Shown in pieces: positions 46,768 through 55,023 of a stretch of 64,000 bases of DNA (positions are counted from its first letter, which is position 1; each line of letters opens with the position of its first letter). The notes beneath the pieces were generated by a model. That model saw nothing but the letters and a program-made list of their open reading frames with translations. It did no database searches and was not told the DNA's origin. The DNA comes from Streptomyces sp. CA-278952 (GTDB lineage Bacteria > Actinomycetota > Actinomycetes > Streptomycetales > Streptomycetaceae), in contig NZ_CP112880.1 of assembly GCF_028747205.1 (NCBI RefSeq), positions 5,518,001-5,582,000 of the forward strand. Direction: 5' to 3'. The position numbers were made by a program, and so were the translations under genes.

Positions 46768-46936
46768 AAGGGCTCCTCATGTGGACTGTGCATCGCAGCT
46801 CAGGTGCGCGCAGAGAGGTTGCGAGAACGTGGGAACGCCACCGCCGCAGGGCCACCGCGGCAGACTGGCCTGCGATGGGCGGGCAGTTGCGGTGAACGGT
46901 TGGAGAGATGATCAGGCGGCGTCCGCGCGTAGAGGA

Positions 46937-47440
46937 CTATGCGGAGGTGGAAAGCTCGATGAGCGTGTGGTCGCGGCCCTGCGGATCTGTGGACTGGCCG
47001 ACGCCCTTCCACTCAGCCTTGGCCAGGGCGACTTTCTGCTCACTATTTTCGGCCGTCAGAGTGATGTCGGTCTCATGTGAAGTGCTTCCCTTTATTCCGT
47101 ACACGGCAGGAATTTCCACGCTGAGGTATCCGACATCCCCCGTGGTGCGGAAGCACGTCTGACCGGTGGTGCGCGAATACACCACCATGAGGTCACTGCT
47201 GGAACCGCATTCCGCGAGAACGATGTGACCGTCGCCGCGCTTGAGGACGATGCCGCGCTCTTCCTTGATCTTGTCTGCCTGCGGGTAGTTGAAATCCTCT
47301 ACGAGGGATGACGGGGCTTCGTTGGCCAGGCGGGTCGCGGGATTACTCTCGGCTTCGCCGGCGAACGCTACTGTCGCGGCTGCGGTAATGCAGGCCACAG
47401 CTGCGACAGTGGCAGTCATCATGCGGTTCAGGCGCTTCAT
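46937..47440 (-). CDS. Small secreted protein of unknown function with one disulfide
   Basis: The 167-residue product has a signal peptide (KRLNRMMTATVAAVACITAAATVAFA, probable cleavage after residue 27) and a mature domain of about 140 residues with exactly two cysteines, Cys78 and Cys96, in AECGSSSDLMVVYSR and GQTCFRTTG, probably paired. The rest (VGYLSVEIPAVYGIKG) predicts a beta-sandwich. I do not recognise a named family. ATG at 47440 follows AGGAAGG. The 60 bases beyond the start are strikingly AT-rich (T-runs around 47460-47505), suggesting a strong separate promoter. It lies between the small membrane protein and the pseudoprotease, all on the minus strand. Confidence 0.78.
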   Translation of the reverse strand: MKRLNRMMTATVAAVACITAAATVAFAGEAESNPATRLANEAPSSLVEDFNYPQADKIKEERGIVLKRGDGHIVLAECGSSSDLMVVYSRTTGQTCFRTTGDVGYLSVEIPAVYGIKGSTSHETDITLTAENSEQKVALAKAEWKGVGQSTDPQGRDHTLIELSTSA

Positions 47441-47599
47441 GGTGATAACCTTCCTGTTTGTTGTGAATGTTTTTGTTTTTCTGTTTTTGTTTATCTGTCC
47501 GAGCTGTTTCCTGGAACAGAAGGCAGGGTGGGGGTGGAGCGAGATCGGGAATAAACTTTGAGATTCCACGTGGGTCGATCGTCCGCGGGAAGGTTCTGT

Positions 47600-47977
47600 T
47601 CAGAGGAATGCGGCCATGGCGGCGATGATTGCCGCAAGGGTGAGCAGGAAGACAGCGGCCTGTGGCCCTGTCATCTCCTCCATCGGCTTTCCGGAACGCT
47701 TCAGATCCAGCTGACGTCGGATGTTTTTGGCGAAGATCACTCGTGCGAGGGTCAGACTGAGGGTGATCGCCACATACAGCATCAGTGGGGTCGCTTCCTC
47801 GCCCTCATTGCTCGTCGTGCTCAAGAAGACGGAGGCGGCGCCGACGAGGGGAAGCAGCAAAGAAAGGACCTTGGCCCGTGCCGTGATGGCCATGGACTGG
47901 GCGGCCACGGCGAGGGCAATTCCAGATGCGGCTGCAGCTACCCACCAATGAGTGAGAGAGAACGATGATGTCAGCAT
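47600..47977 (-). CDS. Small multi-pass membrane protein, function unknown
   Basis: The 125-residue protein has four predicted transmembrane helices: about residues 11-31, 36-53, 64-82 and 107-124. A basic cytoplasmic loop (KNIRRQLDLKRSGKP) separates the third and fourth. No family is recognised. It is encoded just downstream of the large ALF-repeat gene in the same direction. Its size, hydrophobicity and position fit an immunity protein for a membrane-active toxin, but a terminator separates the two genes and nothing direct shows this. ATG at 47977 has a weak AGGA ribosome-binding site. Confidence 0.72.
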   Translation of the reverse strand: MLTSSFSLTHWWVAAAASGIALAVAAQSMAITARAKVLSLLLPLVGAASVFLSTTSNEGEEATPLMLYVAITLSLTLARVIFAKNIRRQLDLKRSGKPMEEMTGPQAAVFLLTLAAIIAAMAAFL

Positions 47978-48013
47978 AAGGATCCTAGGTTCAGCGGCAC
48001 CGCTCAGCGCTTT

Positions 48014-48050
48014 CGGAGGGGGCTACCGAGGGCTCGGGTCGCCCCCTCCG
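48014..48050 (-). terminator. Terminator after the ALF-repeat protein gene
   Basis: CGGAGGGGGC (48014-48023) pairs with GCCCCCTCCG (48041-48050). It starts 15 bases beyond the stop of the minus-strand ALF-repeat gene and precedes the small membrane protein gene. Confidence 0.8.
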
Positions 48051-48064
48051 GTGGGTGACGCCCG

Positions 48065-51000
48065 TTAATGCAGCCAGTCGATAAATCCGATCACTGTGGT
48101 TGCCGTGTCGCTGACGACGCCGTGCACTTTCTCACCCACAGTCACGGCCACCCGCTCAAGGTCGTCACCAATGCCGAACTTGCTGAGCAGCTTGCCTTTT
48201 CCGACGAGTATTCCGCCGACCAAGAACAAGCCGACTGCCTTCTTGAACTCCTTACTGTCCCAGCCCCACCCGAACCCGGTGAGGATGGCACTCACACCCT
48301 GAAGGCCAATCGAAACCAGTCCTGCCACGGTAGCGGGCAAGGCGGCAGGTACGTATCCGATCAGAGAGAGCGCGCCGAGGACGACGGCGATCCCTCCGGA
48401 CACCGCACTCCAGTGGGAGACCGCGTCTGCCCAGTCCTTGGCATCTTTGATGTCCTCGGGCCAGAGCCCCCAGCCCGTGGTGTCCCCGGTGTTGTCGTTC
48501 TCGGGGCTGTCCACCGGGTTGGCGCCGGTTTGCTTGTTCTGCTTCGCCCTTTCGACCGCCGCTTTCGCTGCGGCCTCGGCCTCGGCCTTCCGCTTCACGA
48601 CAGCGATCTGGCGAGCCTGGCTGGCGGCGGCGGAAGCGGCCCTCGCGTCCTGGCCGGCCTTGATCGCCGCGGCTTGAGCGCTGGCAGCGGATGCCTGGGC
48701 CTGTGACGCGGACGTGACCGCTTGGATCGCGGATCCGGACGCCTGGCGCATCGAGTAGTTCGCCATCCGTGCCGCGCCTCGCGCTGTCGTTGCGGCGGAC
48801 TGGGCGTTCTTGGCCGACTGGGCCGCGGACGCTGCTGATTTGTCCGCCGCATCCGCGTTGCTCTTGGCCTCGGAGGCCGCGCTCGCGGCGTCCTTGGCGT
48901 AGGTCTCCGCCTTCGCCGCCCACTCGGAAGCTTCCTGTGCTGCCTTGCGGGCCTCAGCTGCCGCTTTGGACGCCCGTGCGGCGTCCTCCAGCGCCTTCGC
49001 CGCGACGCTCGCAGCGCGCGCGAGGGTTGCGCGGATCGCGGAGATGTGAGTGGCCCGGTCCTGGTCCAGGCGGGCGACGTTCCACTTGCCGTGGGTGACG
49101 AAGGCGCGCCGCATCTGGGCGGAACCTTCCAGGACAATCTGCGCGGCCGACCGCATGTAGGGGCCGCCGGATTCCAGGAGGCCGAATATCTCGACCCGAT
49201 CGTCCTCCTTGGTCGCCTCCGGCAACTCGACGCTGAAGAACTTGTGCAAGGCCGAGGCGGTCCCCTTGGCCAGTGCCGCCTCGGCCTTCTCCTTGACGGT
49301 CCTTCCGGGGCTTGCGCTGAGGATTTTGAACGCAGCCATGCGGTAGTCGGTGACTGCCGCCTCGATCACTCCGTGATCGAGGAAATCGCTTGCGGCGTTC
49401 GATGCGTCCTTGGCCAGCGCTGAGTGGGCGGCCTCGGCCACGTCGGCCGTAGCTGAGCCGGCGACTGTCAGGACGGTCTCGCGGTCGTCCTGTTGCTGAG
49501 CCAGGAGCCGGTCGGTGTCGATCCAGTTGGTCACATCGTGGTCGGAGCCGGCGAGAGCGAACTCGGCGGCTCCGCGGGTCCAGGTGCCGGAGGCATCCAG
49601 CAGCCGCACAGCCGCCTTTCGGCCGGTGGCGACCGCGCTCGCGGTGTCCCCCAGCCGGAGTGCCGATTCGGCTGCGGAGATGAGGTCCTTCGTCTCCGAG
49701 GAGGTCTTGTCCACCTCCGTACGTTCCCGATTGGCCCGTACGATGTCCTCGGTCTCCGCCTGCGACCTCAACCGGGCCTCGAAGACGCCGAGTTCGGTGT
49801 CCTCGGCGATCTGTGCCGACTCTGCCGTGCGGGCGGCCTGCTCAACAGCCTGGGCCTCCTTGACGGCGTTGGAGGCCGTGGTCGCAGCCTCTACCGCGGC
49901 CTTCGCGAACTCTGTGGACCGCTTGGCGTATTCGATCGCCTTGCCCGCGTTGTCCGCAGCGTCCTCGGCGGCAGCTGCTGCCTTGTCCGCGTGCGACGCA
50001 GCGCTGTTGGCGGCATCACGTGCCACACGGGCGGCGTTCGCGGCGCGGTTGGCCAAGGTCTGTGCGGTGCCTGCGGCCCTGGTCGCCCGTGCCGCAGCGG
50101 CGTCGGCCTCGGCGGCAGCCTGTCGGGCCCTGGCGGCCTGGGCCTGTGCGGCGCCCGCAGATGCTGCGGCATCGGCCGAGGCGCTGGCGGCTGCGGCGGC
50201 GTTACGGGCCGCGCCCGCAGCGGCCGCCCCGGCGGCCGATGCCTGGCTGGAGGCGATCGCGGCCTGGTCGGCGGCCTTGGCGGCGGTCCGGGCGCGGGCT
50301 GCGGCGTTCCTGGCGCCCTCGGCAGCACTGCGCGCGGCGGATGCCTTGGTGGCGTCCTTGGAGGCGGATATCGCGGCGTGGTAGGCGCGGGAGGCGGCGT
50401 GGCCGGCGGAGGCGGCGGCAGCGGCAGCGGCTTGAGCGGCCTGTGCGGCGCGGCTGGAGGCAGCCTGAGCCGTACGGGACGCGGATATAGCCGTGTTGGC
50501 GGCAGCGGCGGCTCCGTGAGCGGCATTCGCGGCGTTGTTTGCCGCGTCGGCCGACCTGCGTACGTCCTGCTGGGCCGCCCTCGCCTCTTCTGCTGCCTTC
50601 AGCGCGGCAGACTTCGCCTTCTCGGCAGCTTCTTTCGCGCGGTCGGACGCCGCGACCGCCCTATCCGTCGTCTGCTGCGCCCGCTTGCCCTCACGCTCCA
50701 CGATCGCGACCAACTGCTCGATGGTCGCGGTCTCTTCGTCCCGGGCGCGGGCGATGTGCTGACCGGAGGAGAGGAACTGGCGGATCGCTTCGGGACTGCC
50801 GTCCTCCAAAGCGCGGTGCGCGTACTTCTTGACCTCCGGAGACGCGTCGTTGACGAGGGCGAAGACGGCTACCTGGTCGTCTGTCTCCCGTGCGGTGTGC
50901 TGGGTAGTTGCCAGGAACGTCCTGAAGGCATCCTCGGTGTTCAACTCCAAGGCTTTGGTGGCTTCTTGCCTCATCGTGACGCCGCCGTGCTCCAGGGCGG

Positions 51001-51448
51001 AGAACACGGCCACCCTCAGGTCTTCCTCGACGGGTCGTTTGAAGCCCTCATTGAGGAAGGTGGCGACCGCTGCGTCGCCGGCTGACAGCGCTGCGGATGC
51101 CGACTCGCGAACGGTCTTGCCCGCATGGGAGAGGGCCGAGAAGACGGCGAAACGATTGTCCTCCGCACGTGCGGCAGGAAGCCCGGTGGCCAGAAAGGCG
51201 GTGAGAGCGGCCGGCGTGCCGACGAGAGCTGCGGCTGCGGCCTCACGAACGGCTTGCCCGCCGGTCTTGTAGGCCCAAACGGCCTTTCCCTGATCGGTGT
51301 TGGGCAGCCCGTTCTCCGGATCGCCGGAGACTGGTGCGGCCTGGGCAGGGAATGCCGTCAGAGTGAGGATGGAAGGCAGCGCGGGAAGAGCCGCCGCCCC
51401 GGCGGCGGTGGCGAGTATTCGGCGTCTGCTCCACAACGAAAGCGACAA
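48065..51448 (-). CDS. Tat-type exported ALF-repeat/coiled-coil protein with hydrophobic C-terminal domain
   Basis: The 1127-residue protein begins with a twin-arginine-like signal (SRRRILATAAG, cleavage near AQA, residue 37). A first block of four or five ALF repeats of about 44 residues follows (VREAAAAALVGTPAALTAFL type), then about 330 residues of almost pure Ala-rich heptads (coiled coil), a second ALF block (about 625-800), a second Ala-rich coiled coil (about 820-985), a Gly/Asn/Asp linker with PENDNTGDTTGW, and a C-terminal domain of about 110 residues with three hydrophobic segments (GGIAVVLGALSLIGYVP, VAGLVSIGLQGVSAILTGF, AVGLFLVGGILVG). This modular stalk-plus-tip plan resembles polymorphic toxins. 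TTG at 51448 is chosen because GGGGGAGG lies upstream; GTG at 51487 would add 13 residues. The C-terminal activity is unknown. Confidence 0.85.
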   Translation of the reverse strand: MSLSLWSRRRILATAAGAAALPALPSILTLTAFPAQAAPVSGDPENGLPNTDQGKAVWAYKTGGQAVREAAAAALVGTPAALTAFLATGLPAARAEDNRFAVFSALSHAGKTVRESASAALSAGDAAVATFLNEGFKRPVEEDLRVAVFSALEHGGVTMRQEATKALELNTEDAFRTFLATTQHTARETDDQVAVFALVNDASPEVKKYAHRALEDGSPEAIRQFLSSGQHIARARDEETATIEQLVAIVEREGKRAQQTTDRAVAASDRAKEAAEKAKSAALKAAEEARAAQQDVRRSADAANNAANAAHGAAAAANTAISASRTAQAASSRAAQAAQAAAAAAASAGHAASRAYHAAISASKDATKASAARSAAEGARNAAARARTAAKAADQAAIASSQASAAGAAAAGAARNAAAAASASADAAASAGAAQAQAARARQAAAEADAAAARATRAAGTAQTLANRAANAARVARDAANSAASHADKAAAAAEDAADNAGKAIEYAKRSTEFAKAAVEAATTASNAVKEAQAVEQAARTAESAQIAEDTELGVFEARLRSQAETEDIVRANRERTEVDKTSSETKDLISAAESALRLGDTASAVATGRKAAVRLLDASGTWTRGAAEFALAGSDHDVTNWIDTDRLLAQQQDDRETVLTVAGSATADVAEAAHSALAKDASNAASDFLDHGVIEAAVTDYRMAAFKILSASPGRTVKEKAEAALAKGTASALHKFFSVELPEATKEDDRVEIFGLLESGGPYMRSAAQIVLEGSAQMRRAFVTHGKWNVARLDQDRATHISAIRATLARAASVAAKALEDAARASKAAAEARKAAQEASEWAAKAETYAKDAASAASEAKSNADAADKSAASAAQSAKNAQSAATTARGAARMANYSMRQASGSAIQAVTSASQAQASAASAQAAAIKAGQDARAASAAASQARQIAVVKRKAEAEAAAKAAVERAKQNKQTGANPVDSPENDNTGDTTGWGLWPEDIKDAKDWADAVSHWSAVSGGIAVVLGALSLIGYVPAALPATVAGLVSIGLQGVSAILTGFGWGWDSKEFKKAVGLFLVGGILVGKGKLLSKFGIGDDLERVAVTVGEKVHGVVSDTATTVIGFIDWLH

Positions 51449-51699
51449 GACGTTCGTCCTCCCCCAAAAAAGGGCATGTGGCCTCACGTGCCCATGCCTC
51501 TGACTGTGGCGGCCTGCTGATTGACGGTGCGAAGGGAAACGCGCCGTGTCGTTTGACTTCGCTGGATGTTACATGTTCCGCACAAGTGTTCACGTTCTGC
51601 GAGCGTTTCCTTCACAAATGAGGTCTCGATTGCGGTGGCTTTCGGCGTGAACGCCGCTCGACGGGTAGGTCGCGACAGAAGGGAGGGGAGATGGTGTGG

Positions 51700-52155
51700 T
51701 GTTGTCGTGCCGCCGCGGTCGTATCCGGGGCTTCCGAAACGCGGGTCGGGTCAGCCGCTGCGGGGTGCAGAAGGCGTGGGCGACCGGGACGAGGGTGTTG
51801 TGGTGATGCCGGCCCCGCCGGGTTCGGCCTTCGAAGTGGGCCGGGCCCAGGGCCTCTTCCATCTCGCGGTGGTCGCTCTCGATGCGCCGGCGAAGCTTCG
51901 CGGTGCGTACGAGGACGGGCGGCGGGGTGTTCGCGGTGCGTACGAGGACGGGCAGCGGGGTGTTCGCGGGCAGGTGGGAGAGCCGGAAGCCGGAACTGCA
52001 CGGGCTCGTCCTGGTCGGCGGGCCACTCCGCCGGCTGCCGACGTGTGGGGAAGCCCGGTGCCGGCCGTGGCCCCGTGGGGCGCCTCGATACCCAGGACCG
52101 CGTCTCATCGATCATGTCGAGGGTCAGCTGCCACTTCTCGGCTCGGCCGACCTAG
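51700..52155 (-). pseudogene. Decayed IS701-like transposase fragment
   Basis: On the minus strand, two separated stretches in different frames match what I recall of the IS701/DDE transposase family: KWQLTLDMIDETRSW at about 52080-52140, and IESDHREMEEALGPAHFEGRT followed by HHHNTLVPVAHAF near 51750-51890, the conserved C-terminal Y/H-rich segment. Between them the frame is broken and most of the catalytic core is missing, and a 33-bp duplication interrupts it. No terminal inverted repeats or start codon can be identified. This is a remnant, not an active element, at the junction between the accessory island and rplU. Confidence 0.75.
51901..51966. repeat. 33-bp tandem duplication inside the transposase remnant
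   Basis: Bases 51901-51933 are repeated at 51934-51966 with one difference (GGCGGCGG versus GGCAGCGG). The unit is a multiple of three, so it duplicates eleven codons of the ancestral transposase frame without shifting it. Confidence 0.9.
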
Positions 52156-52165
52156 GCAGGGGCGG

Positions 52166-52514
52166 CGCACTGATCGCGGCGGGCCGCCTTCGCCGGATCG
52201 GCCTTCGGTGAGGCGGGGTCCCAGCTCCCGGGCAGAAGCAACCGCCGGTTCACCGCCGCCGAGGCACGGCCGCATGCCTGACCGAGGGGCTCCGCAGCGA
52301 ACTTCCCGGTTTGACCCCCACACCGCCGCCCCGTAATCTTGACCCTCGGTGTGTTTCCTTAACGCGCCTACCCCTGAGCACATCCCTCCCGGTAACGGTC
52401 GGTGTTCGCGCCGTCCGCCAGGAGAGGCCGCTCATCCTTCCGGATCGTCCCGGGCCCCGGCCCGTGCGAGCGGCTGGCATCAGGGGATCCGTTCCGAGCG
52501 AGAGAGAGATCCGC
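52166..52514 (+). other. Upstream region and leader of rplU-rpmA
   Basis: No gene is supported between the transposase remnant and rplU. The middle (around 52325-52360, ATTTTGACC then TTTCCTTAACG) is the most promoter-like part, which would leave a leader of over 150 bases before the rplU GTG. Ribosomal protein leaders are often regulated, but I cannot assign a known motif. Confidence 0.4.
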
Positions 52515-52835
52515 GTGTACGCCATCGTGCGCAGCGGTGGTCGCCAGCACAAGGTTGCTGTCGGCGACATCGTTGAAGTTGACAAGATTCCCACTGCCAA
52601 GGTTGGCGACACGGTCGAGCTCTCGACCCTGCTCGTTGTCGACGGTGACGCGGTCACCAGCGACCCGTGGGTGCTGGACGGCATCAAGGTCACGGCCGAG
52701 ATCGTGGACCACCACAAGGGCGCGAAGATCGACATCCTTCGCTACAAGAACAAGACCGGCTACCGCCGTCGCCAGGGTCACCGCCAGCAGTACACGGCGA
52801 TCAAGGTCACCGGTATCCCCGCGGCTGCGAAGTAA
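52515..52835 (+). CDS. rplU: 50S ribosomal protein L21
   Basis: The 106-residue protein starts [17 protein letters not shown], the universal bL21 N-terminus, and ends with the basic [17 protein letters not shown] segment that contacts 23S rRNA. Length is normal. GTG at 52515 follows a purine-rich GAGAGAGAG stretch. rpmA begins 14 bases after its stop, the conserved rplU-rpmA-obg order. In S. coelicolor this cluster lies close to the RNase E gene; here about 17 kb separates them. Confidence 0.98.
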   Translation: MYAIVRSGGRQHKVAVGDIVEVDKIPTAKVGDTVELSTLLVVDGDAVTSDPWVLDGIKVTAEIVDHHKGAKIDILRYKNKTGYRRRQGHRQQYTAIKVTGIPAAAK

Positions 52836-52849
52836 GGGACTGAGAACAC

Positions 52850-53107
52850 ATGGCACACAAGAAGGGCGCATCTTCCACTCGGAACGGGCGCGATTCCAAT
52901 GCTCAGCGGCTCGGCGTGAAGCGCTTCGGCGGTCAGGCCGTCAACGCCGGTGAGATCCTGGTCCGCCAGCGCGGCACCCACTTCCACCCGGGCACGGGCG
53001 TCGGCCGTGGCGGCGACGACACGCTGTTCGCACTGGCCGCCGGTGCGGTGGAGTTCGGTACGCACCGTGGCCGCAAGGTCGTGAACATCGTTCCGCTCGC
53101 CGTCTGA
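52850..53107 (+). CDS. rpmA: 50S ribosomal protein L27
   Basis: The 85-residue bL27 begins [28 protein letters not shown], the conserved N-terminal arm that reaches the peptidyl-transferase centre, with no N-terminal extension of the firmicute type. [13 protein letters not shown] and GRKVVNIVP complete the barrel. It is co-transcribed with rplU and followed by a terminator before obg. Confidence 0.98.
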   Translation: MAHKKGASSTRNGRDSNAQRLGVKRFGGQAVNAGEILVRQRGTHFHPGTGVGRGGDDTLFALAAGAVEFGTHRGRKVVNIVPLAV

Positions 53108-53144
53108 TTTCTCTCAGCGCGCGCAGAACGACACGCAGCACCTT

Positions 53145-53197
53145 CCGAGGGCGGATCTCAGCTTTCCCGGCGAACGGGGAAGCGGGTCCGCCCTCGG
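53145..53197 (+). terminator. Terminator between rpmA and obg
   Basis: CCGAGGGCGGA (53145-53155) pairs with TCCGCCCTCGG (53187-53197), and an inner CTTTCCCG/CGGGGAAG helix extends the fold. It separates the ribosomal protein genes from obg. Confidence 0.85.
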
Positions 53198-53252
53198 CGT
53201 GTTACGACAGAGACAATCCCGTATTTTCCTGCTGTACCTGGAGGCACCAACC

Positions 53253-54689
53253 ATGACCACCTTCGTGGACCGCGTCGAGCTGTATGCCGCCGCGGGTAAC
53301 GGAGGCCACGGCTGCGCCTCCGTCCACCGTGAGAAGTTCAAGCCGCTGGGAGGCCCCGACGGGGGCAACGGCGGACGCGGCGGCGATGTGATCCTCGTCG
53401 TCGAGCAGTCCGTGACCACGCTGCTGGACTACCACCACAGCCCCCACCGCAAGGCCACCAGCGGCCAGCCCGGCGCCGGCGACAACCGCTCCGGCAAGGA
53501 CGGCCAGGACATGGTCCTGCCCGTCCCCGACGGCACCGTGGTCCTCGACAAGGCCGGGAACGTGCTCGCCGACCTCGTCGGCCAGGGCACTACCTTCGTG
53601 GCCGGTCAGGGCGGCCGCGGCGGCCTCGGCAACGCGGCGCTGGCCTCGGCCCGCCGCAAGGCCCCGGGCTTCGCGCTGTTCGGCGAGCCGGGGGAGAGCC
53701 GGGATATCGTCCTGGAGCTCAAGACCGTCGCCGACGTGGCCCTCGTGGGCTACCCGAGCGCGGGCAAGTCCTCGCTGATCTCGGTGCTCTCCGCGGCCAA
53801 GCCGAAGATCGCGGACTACCCGTTCACCACCCTCGTGCCGAACCTCGGCGTCGTCACCGCCGGCTCGACCGTCTACACCATCGCGGACGTCCCCGGGCTC
53901 ATCCCCGGCGCCAGCCAGGGCAAGGGCCTCGGCCTGGAGTTTCTGCGGCACGTCGAGCGCTGCTCGGTGCTCGTGCACGTCCTGGACACCGCGACCCTGG
54001 AGTCCGACCGCGACCCCGTCTCCGACCTCGACATGATCGAGGAGGAGCTGCGGCTCTACGGCGGCCTGGAGAACCGGCCCCGCATCGTCGCCCTCAACAA
54101 GGTCGACATCCCGGACGGCCAGGACCTCGCCGACATGATCCGCCCCGACCTGGAGGCCCGCGGCTACCGCGTCTTCGAGGTCTCCGCGATCGCGCACAAG
54201 GGCCTCAAGGAGCTCTCCTTCGCGCTCGCCGGGATCATCGCCGAGGCGCGCGCCACCAAGCCGAAGGAGGAGGCGACCCGCATCGTCATCCGTCCCAAGG
54301 CCGTCGACGACGCGGGCTTCACCGTCGCCCTGGACGACGAGGGCATCTACCGGGTGCGCGGCGAGAAGCCCGAGCGCTGGGTGGGCCAGACCGACTTCAA
54401 CAACGACGAGGCCGTCGGCTACCTCGCCGACCGGCTCAACCGGCTCGGCGTCGAGGCCGCCCTGATGAAGGCGGGCGCCCGGGCCGGCGACGGTGTCGCG
54501 ATCGGCCCCGAGGAGAACGCGGTCGTCTTCGACTGGGAGCCGACCGTGACCGCGGGTGCCGAGATGCTCGGCCGCCGCGGCGAGGACCACCGCCTGGAGG
54601 AGCCGCGCCCCGCCGCGCAGCGTCGCCGGGACCGTGACTCCGAGCGGGACGACGCGGAGAAGGAATACGACGAGTTCGACCCCTTCTAA
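53253..54689 (+). CDS. obgE: GTPase Obg/CgtA
   Basis: The 478-residue protein has the Gly-rich Obg fold (about residues 1-160, with [14 protein letters not shown] and [10 protein letters not shown]), the G domain with G1 GYPSAGKSS (about 167-175), G3 DVPGLI and G4 NKVD, and the C-terminal OCT domain followed by an acidic/basic tail ([22 protein letters not shown] region) typical of actinobacteria. It links ribosome assembly to growth state and, in S. coelicolor, to the onset of aerial mycelium. ATG at 53253 follows CTGGAGG. It is monocistronic, bounded by terminators on both sides. Confidence 0.97.
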   Translation: MTTFVDRVELYAAAGNGGHGCASVHREKFKPLGGPDGGNGGRGGDVILVVEQSVTTLLDYHHSPHRKATSGQPGAGDNRSGKDGQDMVLPVPDGTVVLDKAGNVLADLVGQGTTFVAGQGGRGGLGNAALASARRKAPGFALFGEPGESRDIVLELKTVADVALVGYPSAGKSSLISVLSAAKPKIADYPFTTLVPNLGVVTAGSTVYTIADVPGLIPGASQGKGLGLEFLRHVERCSVLVHVLDTATLESDRDPVSDLDMIEEELRLYGGLENRPRIVALNKVDIPDGQDLADMIRPDLEARGYRVFEVSAIAHKGLKELSFALAGIIAEARATKPKEEATRIVIRPKAVDDAGFTVALDDEGIYRVRGEKPERWVGQTDFNNDEAVGYLADRLNRLGVEAALMKAGARAGDGVAIGPEENAVVFDWEPTVTAGAEMLGRRGEDHRLEEPRPAAQRRRDRDSERDDAEKEYDEFDPF

Positions 54690-54740
54690 AGGACCCCTTC
54701 CCAAGAGGGGTCTCCCGGGGGAGCACTCCCGGACATGGCC

Positions 54741-54770
54741 GACGGCCCGTCTCCCCGGAGGCGGGCCGTC
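54741..54770 (+). terminator. Terminator after obg
   Basis: GACGGCCCG (54741-54749) pairs with CGGGCCGTC (54762-54770). A second, shorter hairpin (GACCCCTT/AGGGGTC) precedes it right after the obg stop. Confidence 0.8.
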
Positions 54771-55023
54771 CGGTAGCCTCGGGCCGGGCGCCGGTGGTTT
54801 TCGCCGGTCACGCCGGGTGCACGTGCCGCGGATGTGCGGATTGAGCAACACATCTGTGGGGTCGGTCACCCCGTGCGATCGCCCCGAAGCGCCCAACCTC
54901 CCTGGCCAGAGGGTGAACTGCGGGTATCCGCAGGACGATCGGCGGACGACGTCCACCTTGCGAGACGGTCACGGAGAGTGCGACCATCACACTGTTCCCC
55001 CGTCATAGCAAGGTAGGTCGTCT

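Noticed and set aside
51566..52336. A plus-strand 256-codon open frame before rplU.
   Set aside because: It is the antisense of the transposase remnant, with repeated RG-rich sequence from the 33-bp duplication and no homology.
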